Shown: in pieces, positions 24,240-34,819 of the stretch
Position numbering within the stretch: the first letter of the stretch is position 1
Layout of the letters: every line of letters begins with the position of its first letter
NCBI GenBank assembly: GCA_025765615.1
Contig: JAIVFJ010000079.1
Location: forward strand, 1 to 64,000
Source of the DNA: Zopfochytrium polystomum
Lineage: Eukaryota > Chytridiomycota > Chytridiomycetes > Chytridiales > Chytridiaceae
Reading direction: 5' to 3'
Length of the DNA stretch: 64,000 bases
Notes under the pieces: model-generated
What the model was told of the DNA's origin: nothing
The model's input: only the letters and a program-made list of their open reading frames with translations
Databases searched by the model: none
Position numbers and translations under genes: made by a program

Positions 24240-24849
24240 TGATATAGGAGAGGTGAAAGAAATGATATATGACATTAGGTTGTGTACCAAGCAGGACATA
24301 AATCTCTTGATCTCGCAACTGTCTTCCAATGGTAGTAAGGGGAAAATCAGTGACGGAAATCGGTCGTCGAGCAGAGCTCCTGCTAGATCGCAACTATGGC
24401 CATCTGTTTCCATAGGAATATAGAATCCCGAGTGGAAAACTGAGTGGCGCGCGTGCAACCGTTGCTGCTGGCGCTGGAGCACCTCGTCCAAGTTATTCTG
24501 TTGTTTAATAAGCTGATGCGCTTCTTTGCACTTAACGACGCTGCATATGCTCGAAATATCGACCACGAACCGAAAAAATGAAGGATCCTATTTTGGCGAC
24601 CCAAGCGTGCCTTATTTTCTCTTCCTTTGACCCAAATGATTTTATTCTCTCGCGTGGGGGAGAGCAAATTGCGGGCTCTCACTGAAGCACAACTTGACGT
24701 CCCACTTGATATCAACCGCAGACACCCCACCAACTCCCTTTGTACTCTGAGAATTTCACCGGATTTTCATCGCTGCTGGCGAAGGTACGAGTCACTGTTT
24801 CACACTGCTTACCCATCAAAACCCTTCCATCCCTTACCAGTTTCCCTCC
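24240..24849. other. intergenic, no gene seen
   Basis: AT-richer spacer at the 3' side of the GH43-like gene. Nothing recognisable. Confidence 0.6.
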
Positions 24850-26913
24850 TCACCAGAGCAACCACGCGAACCCCACAACACCCGACACAGCCCATGCCAG
24901 CGCCACCGCGCCCCTCAATAAGGGTGCGGCCGCGGCACTGGCCAGGATACCTGACGCGCGGGACAACGGCGCCGCGGCGGCGGAGGACGCGACGGAGGTC
25001 GGCGTCGCGGTTGGCAGCGTCGTGACGCCGCGGGACGAGCTCACGGTCGCCGTCGTCCCGGCGTCCGCACTCAACCCGTACACCGTGAACTCTGCGACGC
25101 CCGCGGCAAAGTCCGCCTCGTGGTTGTTCACGTCGTTGACGACCCTATCCACCGCGACCCTGACGTACCGGTACTTTGTCGCCGCGCCACCGGGCCACGC
25201 CGCGCTGAAACCAACGTCGATCGCCGTCGACATGTTTGCGAGCAGGTCGAACCGCGCCGCGTCGTTGGACCCAAGCACCGTGTACTGCACAAACGTCTCG
25301 GACCCGTGCACCATCTTGAACGTCAGGTCCACCTGCGCGATCGCAGCCGCCGCCGGTCCGAGATCGACCGTGACCCAGAACGGGACGGTCTTTGGCGCGA
25401 AGACGGCGTCAGGGTCCGACGAGGTGCCGTCGTTGGCGAGCGGCAGCGCCGCGGACGGGTCCGACGCCGTCAGCGGCTTGCCGACGGAGACGATGCGGCC
25501 GGCTTGGATGCCAAAGAGCGCTTGGTCCGCGCGGGAGGGCCCGTTGTCGGAGTAGGCGACGGAGCGGAAGAAGTGGTACCACGCGAACCCGCCGTTGGTG
25601 TTGACCGGGAGCATCAGGCGGCGCGTCGGGCCGCCCGGGGTCGGCCAGTTGGACGACCACCGGTCGGCGAACATGGCCATCGCGGGTTGCTGTGGCGGGT
25701 TGGTCGCGACGGCGAGGACCGCCACGCCGCCGGACTGCGCGCCAAAGGTCGCCGCGTTGGCCACCGCCTGCGCGGCGTCGGCCGCCGGCCAGGGCCCGGC
25801 CATGGACTTTGCGGCGACCACCTGCGGCGCGGACGGCAGCCACCCCGACGCGCGCGACGTGAAGAGGTAGTACCACCCGTCCGCGCCTTTCACCGTCGAC
25901 GGCGCCTCGCGGAAGCCGCCCTTGTTGATCGTCGCCAGCAGCGCGTCGACCTTGGTCCAGTCGGCGGAGAGCTTGTACACGTTCATGTCCGTGTTGGTGT
26001 TGGTCGCCGACAGCACGTACGCCGCGCCGTCGTCGTCCGCGAAAAAGTCAAGGTCCCGCGAGTCGTGCCCGAGCGGCGCGTACGCGCCGTCAAACGTCAG
26101 CTGCGCGTCCCCGGGCGCCTTGTGCGCCGCCGCGACCCACCCCAGCGCGTAGTCCTGCGCCCGCTCAAAGTGCGCCCACATGACAATGTTCCCCGTCGTG
26201 GGGTTGACCCGGAACCGGATCCGCTCCAGCTTGCAGCTGTAGTTTGCCGGCGCGCACAGCACCGAGCCCGTTAGCACCGTTTTATTTCCCGTGAACGTGT
26301 ACCCGTCCGGCGACGTCTGCTCCACCAGCCGGCTGACGCTGCCGTTGGCGGCGGTCTCGTAGAGGTAGCTGTAGTACAGCCCCGTGGTTTTCGAGTAGAC
26401 GTCGGACCGCAACGCCGCGGTGGACGGCTTCGAGTTGTCGTAGACCATGTACTTGACGCCGGCGGGGGGCACGAACGGCGTGACTTGCACGGTCACGGAC
26501 ATGTCGACGATCACCAGGTGGGGAGCGGTCGTGTTGAGGGCGAGGACGGTCAGGTTGCAGGGGCGCCCGACGGGCAGGTCGTAGACGTCGACCGTGTTGC
26601 CCGTGACGTTGTCTGCGACCACGGTGGTGGTGTTGAGCAGCACGCGGTAGGCGGTGGCGTTTTGGAGGGTCGGCCAGGCGAGCTTTGCGTTGTTGACGGG
26701 GACGGTGGAGGACGGCGCGGTGGGTGCTGCGCCGGTGGCGGCGGAGGCGGCGTCCTGGAGCTGGAACAGCTGGGCGACGAGCGCGAACTCTGCGGCGACG
26801 GGCGGCGTGGCAGGCGCTAAAGCCAACAGGAGGACGGAGAGCAGGAAGTTGAGCTGGAGGTACAGGAGAGGTGTGTGGCGGCGCAGGACCGCGACTTGCG
26901 ATCGTCGCGCCAT
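24850..26913 (-). CDS. secreted GH43-like glycosidase with discoidin-like domain and GPI-type tail
   Basis: A 687-residue single-exon protein. An N-terminal basic stretch and hydrophobic segment (about residues 16-40) form a signal peptide. A fibronectin-like beta region (about 45-150) follows, then a five-bladed-propeller-like region (about 155-450) with DSRDLDFFADDDG and FREAPSTVKGADGWYYLF, resembling GH43 subfamily 24 exo-1,3-beta-galactanases; REAP carries the likely acid glutamate. A discoidin/F5-8C-like sugar-binding domain (about 480-630: PFWVTVDLGP to KYRYVRVAVDRVVND) follows. The Ser/Ala-rich end closes with a hydrophobic tail like a GPI signal. Many N-x-S/T sites support secretion. 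Expected on the cell surface, trimming galactan-type glycans. The start is the ATG immediately before the signal peptide; further upstream the frame is poly-Lys noise. Confidence 0.82.
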   Translation of the reverse strand: MARRSQVAVLRRHTPLLYLQLNFLLSVLLLALAPATPPVAAEFALVAQLFQLQDAASAATGAAPTAPSSTVPVNNAKLAWPTLQNATAYRVLLNTTTVVADNVTGNTVDVYDLPVGRPCNLTVLALNTTAPHLVIVDMSVTVQVTPFVPPAGVKYMVYDNSKPSTAALRSDVYSKTTGLYYSYLYETAANGSVSRLVEQTSPDGYTFTGNKTVLTGSVLCAPANYSCKLERIRFRVNPTTGNIVMWAHFERAQDYALGWVAAAHKAPGDAQLTFDGAYAPLGHDSRDLDFFADDDGAAYVLSATNTNTDMNVYKLSADWTKVDALLATINKGGFREAPSTVKGADGWYYLFTSRASGWLPSAPQVVAAKSMAGPWPAADAAQAVANAATFGAQSGGVAVLAVATNPPQQPAMAMFADRWSSNWPTPGGPTRRLMLPVNTNGGFAWYHFFRSVAYSDNGPSRADQALFGIQAGRIVSVGKPLTASDPSAALPLANDGTSSDPDAVFAPKTVPFWVTVDLGPAAAAIAQVDLTFKMVHGSETFVQYTVLGSNDAARFDLLANMSTAIDVGFSAAWPGGAATKYRYVRVAVDRVVNDVNNHEADFAAGVAEFTVYGLSADAGTTATVSSSRGVTTLPTATPTSVASSAAAAPLSRASGILASAAAAPLLRGAVALAWAVSGVVGFAWLLW

Positions 26914-27949
26914 AATGTGAATCGGCGGCGACGGCGGCGGGGCTGAGGCGATTCCCTGCCCTTTGTGCGGTGCGGTGCAGGTGCGGTGGGCGGTGCGGTG
27001 TGTGCGGCAGAGGCGACCGGACCGCACGTTTGTCTGCTTTTGTCTCTGTCTCTGTCTCTGTCTCTCCTTGACATCTTTTTTTGGACGTGGACAAACACGT
27101 GCATGAAATGCGCGCCCCTTCGGCCTCCAAACAAAAAACAAAAAAAAAAAAAAAAAAAAAAAAAAGAAAAAAAGAATGGACATGGAGCCTTCCTTGGTGC
27201 TGCTGCTGTGTCCCGCGGCCTGGAGCCATAATGGAGTCGGGCAAGCGGGTTAGGGCCAGCAGGCGTGGCGGAAGCCTTGTCCTTCCTTGGGTTGCGCCAA
27301 AGAGGCGGCTCCTTCGTCGCATCGTCGGACACGTCGTACGAGGCGGGGACCGACCAGTGCTTATATACGCAGCAGAGGCGGGCGAGGGTGCGGGCGTCGG
27401 CGATGGACGCGAGGATGCGGTGGGCGATCTCGGGGGGAAAGGCGGGAGAGGCGGTCGCGCCGATCGAAGTGGGACGGGGTGGGGCGGTCGCGATCGAAAG
27501 TGTTCATTAAGATTGTGGGGGGATGTCGATGGCTGTCTCCTTGCTTTCCGAGATGCAGCAGCAACGCATCTGGGCTGGGCTTCGAGGACAGCTGTGCTGC
27601 TGCAGATGAATAGAATACCTGAGGAGGAGCAGGGTGAGAGCAGAAGATCATCGCGCGGCGTGGGACTGAGCAGGCCCCACCGTCCAATTAGGATGGCATT
27701 CCGAGTCCTTCCTTCACCACTGCCCGTGCCCATTGGGGCGACCTAGCGGAAAGTCGGCACAATCATTGCGCGGCGTTCCCCAAAATGTTTCTCTTTCTGT
27801 ACTGATTCCAGGAGTTTTTATTACACGCTTCGAATGCTTCGAAACACCAAAAAGGAAACGAGAAAATGTGCAAATGGTGAAAGAAAGGGAAAAAAAAGGG
27901 TGGTGCTGCGCCCATCCGATATTTCGGCGGACGGCGCTTGATTTGTTCT
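26914..27949. other. intergenic with poly-A tract
   Basis: Holds the upstream region of the GH43-like gene (CT repeat about 27035-27064, A run 27140-27165, a minus-strand TATATAAG near 27359-27366) and the 3' side of the peptide gene. No gene supported. Confidence 0.55.
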
Positions 27950-28443
27950 TCACTCGGCGGCCACCTCCGCAGGTGCCTCGGCAGCCGCACCGCCGCCGCC
28001 GCGACCTGCGAATTGGAGAGGAGGGTAACGGGAAAAAGGAATGGGTGGTAGGAGAAAGTTGTGAGCACTCTGAGGGAGTGGCTATCGTGGTGGTGGTGCT
28101 GTGGGGAAGAGAGCATATGCCGCCAACCGCACGACGGGAGCATAGGATAAACCCAAGAGCTCACTTTCAACCGAGCCAGCAGCAGCCCCACAACAGCGGC
28201 AGGCGGGCCTACACCACACCGCAAAGAAAAACGCTCACCTCCGCTAAGCTTGGCCCTGACTCTTCCGACCAGGCCCTTCGCACCGCGGATGCCCTTGCCG
28301 CCGAGGCCCCTCGCACCGCGGAGGGCACCGCCCACCCGCTCCTTGATACCGCGGCGCGCGAGCGCGGCGCTGTCGATGGGCGCGGCGTCGACGAGGGCGA
28401 AAGTCGCGATGAGGAGCGTGACGAAGAGGACGAGGAAGCGCAT
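27950..28443 (-). CDS. small secreted cationic glycine-rich peptide precursor, paralog 1
   Basis: Exons 28443-28239 and 28005-27950 join in phase 1 to 86 residues. Layout: signal peptide (about 1-20, MRFLVLFVTLLIATFALVDA), short propeptide APIDSAALA, a dibasic RR site at 30-31, a cationic Gly/Lys/Arg core with alternating hydrophobic positions (about 32-68), a glycine run, and an acidic alanine-rich tail ending EVAAE. This is the architecture of a prepro host-defence or signalling peptide processed by a Kex2-type protease. The paralog at 29396-29918 has the same plan and an intron at the same place and phase, which supports the splice model. No named family. An antimicrobial role is inference; a structural cell-wall peptide is the main alternative. 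Confidence 0.72.
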
Positions 28444-28570
28444 TGTGGTTTGGGGGTGTGTGTGTTGTTTGGAAAGAGTGAAGGGACAGGGGTAGGTTTT
28501 TTTCTGGGTGGAGGGCTGCTTGCGTTGTTGGGTGGGTTGTGAGGAGAGGGAAGATAGTCGGGGCGATGGG

Positions 28571-28578
28571 TTTATATA
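28571..28578 (-). promoter_or_regulatory. TATA box of peptide gene 1
   Basis: TATATAAA on the minus strand, 128 bp before the ATG at 28443. The surrounding AGTATATAAACCC is identical to the box of the paralog at 30031-30038. Confidence 0.65.
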
Positions 28579-29395
28579 CTCCGCTTGTTCTGCTCCGTCC
28601 TTTTGGGCTGAACCGCTTCCGGTGCCCCGCTCGCACCAAAATAAGTCAGCTTTGGTGGTGTCCGGAATCCGTCCGTTTCCGGCAAGAAAACGAATTGTAA
28701 GAAAAACGTGCAAAAAAAAATAGACACTTCTCGTTTTGGAAATGTGTCTGAGCTGCCGCATGCATGAAACACGGCACAGCCAATAATTTGGTGCGGGCTG
28801 AGGCGAGTAACCCCCGACATGTTACCAAGCGAGACAGACAGCCGAAGCAAACTGGAATTGGTCTGTGGACGTCGCAGTTGTGCAATAACACATGACAAAA
28901 AGCGAGAAATTGCTGGCAAAATGGGATATGTGACTGTCAAACCGTACTTGCTATGCTATGCATCCTGACGTCGGCGACGAGTCGACGACTCGACTTGGTC
29001 TGCTCAGCCCCCAACCCACGACTTCGAACCAAAAAAAAGAACCACCCTAAACCAAACTCGCCTTCATAAGCGACAAGTTGGTGTGCCTGAGCGGCATTCA
29101 CTCAGCGTTGCCCCAAAATCCGAATCAGGGTTCTCTCGTCTTTCTTCATCCCGTTGCGGGCGTTCTCTTTTTTTCGGTTTCAAAAGTTTTTTTTTTTATT
29201 ACAAAGGCGCATGCAGAAAAAGAACGAAATTGGTAGGCGAAAAACGGCGCAAAAAAAGTAATAGTTGAACGAGAAAGCGACCAGATCCGCGCTGCTGTGC
29301 ACCCTAACAGAGTGCAAGAGAGAGAAATGATCCGAAACCCCGACCAACAGTGCCGACGGTCCACCCCGAAGGCACTTGTATCGAGAAAAGTTCGT
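28579..29395. other. spacer between the two peptide genes
   Basis: Upstream region of paralog 1 and downstream of paralog 2. AT-rich in the middle. No gene seen. Confidence 0.6.
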
Positions 29396-29918
29396 TTACT
29401 CTGCGGGAGCCTCCGCGGGGGCTTCGACGGCCGGAGCGGCACCACCGCCACCTCCTCCGCGGCCTTTTTACGGTTTTGCGGTGGAAGATGGAGAAGACAG
29501 GGGGGACGAGGAAGATATAAAGAACATGGGAAGACAGGGGAGTTTGTTAGGCGCCGGGAAATCTGCGGAAAGGGGGGGAAGGGACCGCCGGAGGTGGAGG
29601 TTGGGGGGGGCTCGGCGGCTGGTCCAGTCGTGCCCCCTTGCGCAGACCGCGAGCACACAGGATCACACGCAAACACACACACCACCCCAGCTCGCACTAC
29701 TCACCGCCAAACTTGCCCTTGATCTTGTTGAACAGGCCCTTGCCCGCGCCAAACGCCTTTTGTCCGAACCGCTTCATGCCGCGGCCGATGCCGCCAATCT
29801 TCTCCTTGAAGCCGCGGCGGTCGAGGGCGGCGGCGTCGACGGGCGCGGCTTCGACGGCGGCGAAAGACGCGAAGAGGAGGCAGAAGAGCGCGACGAGGGC
29901 GAAGAGCGAGAAGCGCAT
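29396..29918 (-). CDS. small secreted cationic glycine-rich peptide precursor, paralog 2
   Basis: Exons 29918-29705 and 29463-29396 join in phase 1 to 93 residues. A signal peptide (about 1-23) is followed by APVDAAALD, the dibasic RR at 34-35, a core of about 36 residues rich in Gly, Lys and Phe (starting GFKEKIGG and ending IKGKFGG), a glycine run and a proline/alanine/glutamate tail ending PAE. Spacing of Lys/Arg against Ile, Phe, Met and Leu would give an amphipathic helix broken by glycines. It keeps the first-exon start MRF, the processing site, the intron phase and the acidic tail of its neighbour, but the core has diverged. The acceptor (GTAAAAAG) is weak; the conserved tail justifies it. 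Confidence 0.7.
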
Positions 29919-30030
29919 TGTTTTGTGCGGGAGTTGTAGTTGGGTGAGGAGAAAGTGGCAACGTGGACTCGACGAGGGTGTGTGAGTGTGTGCTGATGAT
30001 GGAGGTTGGGATTGAGGGCGGGGGGGAGGG

Positions 30031-30038
30031 TTTATATA
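30031..30038 (-). promoter_or_regulatory. TATA box of peptide gene 2
   Basis: TATATAAA on the minus strand, 113 bp before the ATG at 29918, in the same sequence context as the box of paralog 1, suggesting shared regulation. Confidence 0.65.
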
Positions 30039-31346
30039 CTGGCTAGCCTAAACCATTGCAACCTGAAACCAATCCACCGAGCAACGCCGAAACGCTGAAA
30101 AAGGAAGACAAGGAAACGGCTATCTCGAGAGCGAAGAGATTTGTTGCTCTTTTGGAAAGAGTTGATGAAAAGTAAAAAATTTTTAGGCGGACTTTGTGTC
30201 TCATCCACCCGCGTGGGCATGAATTGCGGCTCGGCTCTTGCATTGATTTGGCACGGGCTGAGCCCTGAAGCCGAACAGACAGGGCCGACCCACCCACGAC
30301 AAGACAGGCAGGCGGGCAGACAGACACGAAGTGGAGTTTGTTCCGCAAAGAGAGAGAGAGAGGGCGGGGCTGAGCACTCGCTCCCACCCTAAATCCGCAT
30401 TCCGACTCCCCCCCGCCTTCGCCCAACTACCGTCGAGGGCGAAGCGAGCGCGGCTCAGCCCGCAATGTCTCGTCTCGTCTGGAACGCCCACACGCTGTCT
30501 CCCGCACACAACGAACAAATCATAGTTGCCAAATTTGCCAACCCGGCCAACCCCGGATTACACAAGAAGTACCCGTCGTCGATTTCTTTTGTACGTCCGC
30601 ATAAAGAAGCGCTCCGCCGCATGTTGACCGGACCCGGGCGGATTGCGTCTGGGCTATCTGCGTGATTGACGTGACTCTTTCTTGCCTCTATTTACCTCTG
30701 CATCGCATCGCCACCACCAGAGTTTTGCTGCCACAATGGATGGCATGGGAAGAACGTGTGACGTTGGAAGATGCCTCTGTCAGTGGACAGTTGCACTCGA
30801 CTGAAACCTAAAATAAAAAAAAATAAAAAATAAAAAATAAAAAAAAATAGCGGGTGGCGTCGGTGATTCTGGTCGTCGAAAGGGACGGCTGAAAGTCAAA
30901 AGATTGCGAACATTCACCCACAGCGGTTAGAAAAGGCCGACCAGGTCAGTCGCGCCTCAACAGAACGTGACCCGTCGGCGGCCAAACTCCTTCCCACCTT
31001 GCTCATACTCAATGAAGCTCAGCTTCCCTTCATTGAGCATTTAAACATGATGTGCCTTGATATCGAAAGGACTCACTCGCCAGCAGCGAACTAGGATATA
31101 AGCAATTTCGAAACCTACAGCCAGCGATTCCAATCACAAGTTGCCACGCTCAGCAACTCTGGTGGGCTGATATGTGATGAGAGCTGCGCTTTGTGGGTGG
31201 GGGCTGGTGACAAAGCGCAGGCATCCTCGCTTTTTCTTCGACCCGCCGAAGTGGAGCGTTAAGCCAAAAATGTTTCTTGCGCAACATCTCAATATTTTGT
31301 TTTCTTTTTTGGGACATCAAAAAATTTGTCCCTGTGATAAATGCAA
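30039..31346. other. intergenic, no gene seen
   Basis: Includes AG and A-rich tracts (30346-30362, 30806-30848). Open frames here lack bias and family resemblance. Confidence 0.55.
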
Positions 31347-31418
31347 AGCAGCGTAGTGTAGTGGAAGCACGTTGGGCTCATAACCCAAAGGTCGAACGAT
31401 CGAAACGTTCCGCTGCTA
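31347..31418 (+). tRNA. initiator tRNA-Met (CAT)
   Basis: Acceptor AGCAGCG pairs with CGCTGCT. The anticodon stem TTGGG/CCCAA holds CTCATAA. The T loop ATCGAAA (A at position 54 in place of T) and the A-U first pair are eukaryotic initiator features. 72 nt, no intron. Confidence 0.92.
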
Positions 31419-31870
31419 ATCAGAGCACGTGGTCCTGAATGCGGTCTGGTAGTCCATTTCGTTTGATTGTCAGCAGATTTGGAATGGATACTCAGAGGCT
31501 GAAAGCGAAGCACGTGCGAGAGCAAAGCGACCTCGGAATTTTCGTAGATCGAAATCATTCTTGCATAAAAAAAGGACCATCTTTCCCAGTGAGGCAAAAG
31601 CAGAGACAAGTGAGAAAAATGTAAGAGACCGACCATGATGTGCAAGCAAATGCCCCGATGCATTCCCCGAGACCATCCTCGTGCTTCTCTTGGGGGTTTC
31701 TTGTTCACTGGCGCCACAGAAAGTAGTGTGCGCATGATTCGTGCAGATGCAGACACTTAAAAAAATTTTGTCTGAACAACCCCCATCTTGAAAAGGGCTG
31801 CATTGAAGCGGGTTTCCCCAAAGGTCCTCAGTTGTTGAAGGCAGAAATGTCTTCGCGTTATATATTGTAA
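31419..31870. other. spacer before the Harbinger element
   Basis: AT-rich, no gene seen. The last three bases, TAA at 31868-31870, are the left target-site duplication. Confidence 0.6.
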
Positions 31871-31895
31871 GAGGTCGTTTCAAGTGGAAAAGGCG
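31871..31895 (+). repeat. left terminal inverted repeat
   Basis: GAGGTCGTTTCAAGTGGAAA then AGGCG; matches the right end reversed at 23 of 25 positions. Confidence 0.93.
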
Positions 31896-31977
31896 CAAAA
31901 TGATTTTGAGCAAACTGGGAAATTGTTGTTCCAAGCTGGTCAGTGCTGTTTTGCACCTTTGTCATTTAGGAAACGCC

Positions 31978-33071
31978 ATGTCAGTCAACCCAGAAGCCGC
32001 GCCGCCCTCAGTGACCCCAATCCTCCTAGCACCAACAAGGAACGCTACCACTCATCCAGCCAAGACCCCGAAAAAGGGAGCCGAAATCGGAACCTTGGAC
32101 GCTCCACCAAAGAAAAAGAGGGGACGACTGCCGAAAAAGTCTGCAGAGGAGGTCCCAAAAGGAGGTTTCGACGAGGCAGACTGGGATGATGATAAGGTGG
32201 AAATTCTTCTCAAAAGTCGCCTCGAAACTCATCGCGATGGGTTCCTGGACTCCACCGACAAGAATGGGATAATCGCGACGTGGAATAAGGTGATCTTGGA
32301 GTTTAATGCTCAGAGCGGCGTTCTTTATTCAGAGTCTCAGGTATGACGCAGTCAGATCTTAATTACCATTTAACTGAGTTTGCACGATGACAGATCAAAG
32401 GAAAGTTTAGCGCCTTGAAGAAGCAATATGGTTCTTTGAGTGCGTCTTTCCTTGAAACAGGCAACAAGAAGAGGCTTCATCCGCCGTCATATTGGAACAC
32501 CATGGTACACTACTTCGGTGGACGGAAGGGGCTTTCGGGTGAATCATTTGGAACTCCTGGCACCCGCTTGGGCGTGGCGGATCCCAGTACTCATGCCGCA
32601 GAGCTGGACGATCAAATCTTTGCCCACCTCGAGCTTGAGGATGCCAACACGGTGGAAGAGGCTGACACAGTCTCTGGCGAGACTGAAGATGACCCCGATA
32701 GCAGTTCATCCAAGCGTCCACGGACAGGGCCTGCACCCACTCCCAGTTTGAGCTCATCGTCGAGTTCCACTTCAGCTGGCTCATCGCACCGTGTTCCCCC
32801 AACTCGCAAGCAAGAAAAGCAAGACCTGCCATCAGCGTTGAGTACCATTGGCAAAGGTATTCAGAACGGGATGGAGTATCTGGGTGATGCGATTCGAGGG
32901 GCTGCGTTGAGTGGAGATGGTGGGATCACGAAAGCTGGGCTTACTGAAGCCATGAAGGAGCTGGCTGATCGGCAAGATAAAGCATTGGCAGATCTGGCGA
33001 CAAGGCAGGACCAGTCGCTAGATCGCCTTGGACAGGTGTTCCTTCAAGCTGTGCGAGAGTTGAAACAGTAA
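31978..33071 (+). CDS. Harbinger Myb/SANT-like DNA-binding protein
   Basis: Exons 31978-32340 and 32394-33071 join in phase 0 to 346 residues. A Lys/Pro-rich basic stretch resembling an AT-hook/nuclear signal (PKKKRGRLPKK) precedes a Myb/SANT-like trihelix (about residues 62-150): the tryptophans in ADWDDDKVEILL and IIATWNKVI, and KGKFSALKKQYGSLSA. Then a Ser/Thr/acidic linker, and a C-terminal helical region with repeats of A-D-L/R-x-x-x-Q-D. In this superfamily the partner protein carries the transposase to the nucleus and binds subterminal DNA. An ATG 78 bp upstream at 31900 is in frame but was not chosen because the added residues are unlike coding sequence. Confidence 0.85.
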
Positions 33072-33080
33072 TAAAGCAGT

Positions 33081-34329
33081 TTATTGCATTGCGGCCAAAT
33101 ATGCTTTTATGGTGTCCCTCTTTCGAACAGCAGCATCACCAACAACAACCTCCTCTTCCCGCACTTGCTCGTCCTCATTGTCCGTGTTTGCATCATCAAC
33201 AAAAGATACGATTGGGGCTTCGTCTTTGAGATCGATAAGGACGTTATGCAACTGGAAGCACACTTTCATCAGTCTGGCCATCGACTCCACAGCAGAAATC
33301 TCCACTTTAGCGTGATCAAGACGACAGTGCTGATTCAACGGCCGCTGAAAGATTCGGAAACGCCCCTTAAGGATCCCAATGGTTCCCTCAACAGTAATCC
33401 GTGTTCGAGAATGCAAGTAGTTATAGCAACGTCTGTCTCGCGGCATCGAATCCTCAATTGGGTACGGGGTCATAACGTGGTGCATCAATGCATAGCCAGC
33501 ATCAGCTACGATGTGCCCATTACGAGGAAGGAGGTTGTGGATTGTTTTACCAAACTTCGAGTTGTTAAAGATCTGCTTGTCGTTTGCTGATCCAGCTCTG
33601 ATGTCATAGTCGCGTATGTGCTTGCGATGGTCCACCACAAGCTGAACATTGAAGGCGGGATACCCTTTCCGACAGTACCACCCTTCAAAATCCTGCGTTG
33701 GTGCAATTATTAGACAACAGCGGGAACTGGCAAACAAAAACCAGTTGTACTCAACTTACATGGGGGCGTTCGATTTCGAACAGCGACCCGTCTATTGCAA
33801 GATAGGTGTTTGGGAAGCCACAGATCGCTTCGAAGCCCTCCCGCTCCGCTCGCCACTTCTCTGCTGTCTTGGGAAGGGCAATCTGGTCGAACGATGCTTC
33901 GATGACCTCGACAACCTCCCATACATATCGCGAAGCTGAAGGCTTGCTTGTCCCGAAGGCTGTCGCTGATTCAACAAGGGAGCCAGAGTGGCAGAGGTAG
34001 TGCATAGTGACTGCTGTCCTGGCTCGCATGTCAAAAACTGAGTTAATCGCAGGCAGCCATCCGTGGGTTCTTAGCCAGTTGTTTTCGATGCAGCTGGCAA
34101 TCTGATCGAATGATCTGCGAGTGCAACGGAACATATCAAAGTACCAGCCATTGTCAAACAAAGTGTCATTCTCAACCTCCAGCCACTGTGATATACGACT
34201 GCTCCACTTTCGCGTTCTCTCTGGTGGGTGGGAGCGTCCATCGGAGACTGCTGCAACTGCTGATGCATACCCAGCGAGCGCGGCGGACAAGGACGATGAG
34301 ACAACTGCTGCGAACACGGGCAAGTTCAT
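33081..34329 (-). CDS. Harbinger DDE transposase (DDE_Tnp_4 type)
   Basis: Exons 34329-33760 and 33692-33081 join in phase 0 to 393 residues, a usual length for the family. The N-terminal part has a helix-turn-helix-like region (MHYLCHSGSLVESATAFGTS and SRYVWEVVEVI). The RNase-H-like catalytic core has aspartate in TYLAIDGSLF, aspartate in HIVADAGYAL and glutamate in TRITVEGTIGILKGRF, plus the family box YPAFNVQLVVDH. All three acidic residues are present and no stop or frameshift breaks the gene, so catalytic competence is plausible. The C-terminus is acidic. Confidence 0.93.
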
Positions 34330-34451
34330 TTGTCTGATTTAGCTCAATTAACGAAATAGAGCAAGATTAGCTCTGGCAAGGAAATAGCGGAAAATGTTTC
34401 CTCCATTAAGTTTTCAGCCAATCAAATAATTTCTTCCCCGATAAAGATTTC

Positions 34452-34476
34452 CGCCTTTTCCACTTGAAAGGGCCTC
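34452..34476 (-). repeat. right terminal inverted repeat
   Basis: On the minus strand reads GAGGCCCTTTCAAGTGGAAA then AGGCG. It is followed by the TAA target duplication at 34477-34479. Confidence 0.93.
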
Positions 34477-34497
34477 TAAGGGAATATACTTAATCAA

Positions 34498-34579
34498 GTC
34501 CTGTTGGCGGAGTGGTTAACGCGGTGCCCTGCTAAGGCATTTCCCTTTGGGAGCGCAGGTTCGAATCCTGTGCAGGACG
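34498..34579 (+). tRNA. tRNA-Ser (GCT)
   Basis: Acceptor GTCCTGT pairs with GCAGGAC, discriminator G. The anticodon loop CTGCTAA gives GCT. A long variable arm (TTTCCCTTTGGGAGC) is diagnostic of tRNA-Ser. 82 nt. It starts 19 bp after the transposon's right target duplication. Confidence 0.92.
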
Positions 34580-34819
34580 CTATCACTGTGACACTTTGAG
34601 TTGCGACTCCTTTCTTTACATTTCCTTCAACTTTGTGCCGCCGCGGATTTTTCATGAATATCAATCCTTCGAGGGAATCATGGCCAAAAAATCTCCTTAT
34701 TTATTCATTGGAGCGTCTGGAGACGAAATTCTCTTCAACCTCTGCGCGTCGCGTCGCGCGCGTCATCTCATCCAAACAACGACGCAAACATCACATCCAG
34801 ACCTGTTTTTTTTTTTTCC

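Larger units (their letters stand above)
31871..34476. mobile_element. complete PIF/Harbinger DNA transposon
   Basis: A 2606-bp element bounded by 25-bp inverted repeats (two mismatches) and by TAA on both sides (31868-31870 and 34477-34479), the 3-bp duplication expected of PIF/Harbinger. It carries the two genes the superfamily needs, a Myb/SANT-like DNA-binding protein and a DDE transposase. They converge with only 9 bp between stop codons, and each AATAAA-like polyadenylation signal overlaps its own stop codon and neighbours the other. Both genes are intact, and its base composition is more AT-rich than surrounding host genes, so it is probably young and may be active. Confidence 0.95.

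Noticed and set aside
25120..26274. 384-codon plus-strand frame opposite the GH43-like gene
   Set aside because: Antisense shadow: Arg/Val-rich, no family, while the minus strand shows ordered glycosidase and discoidin-like motifs.
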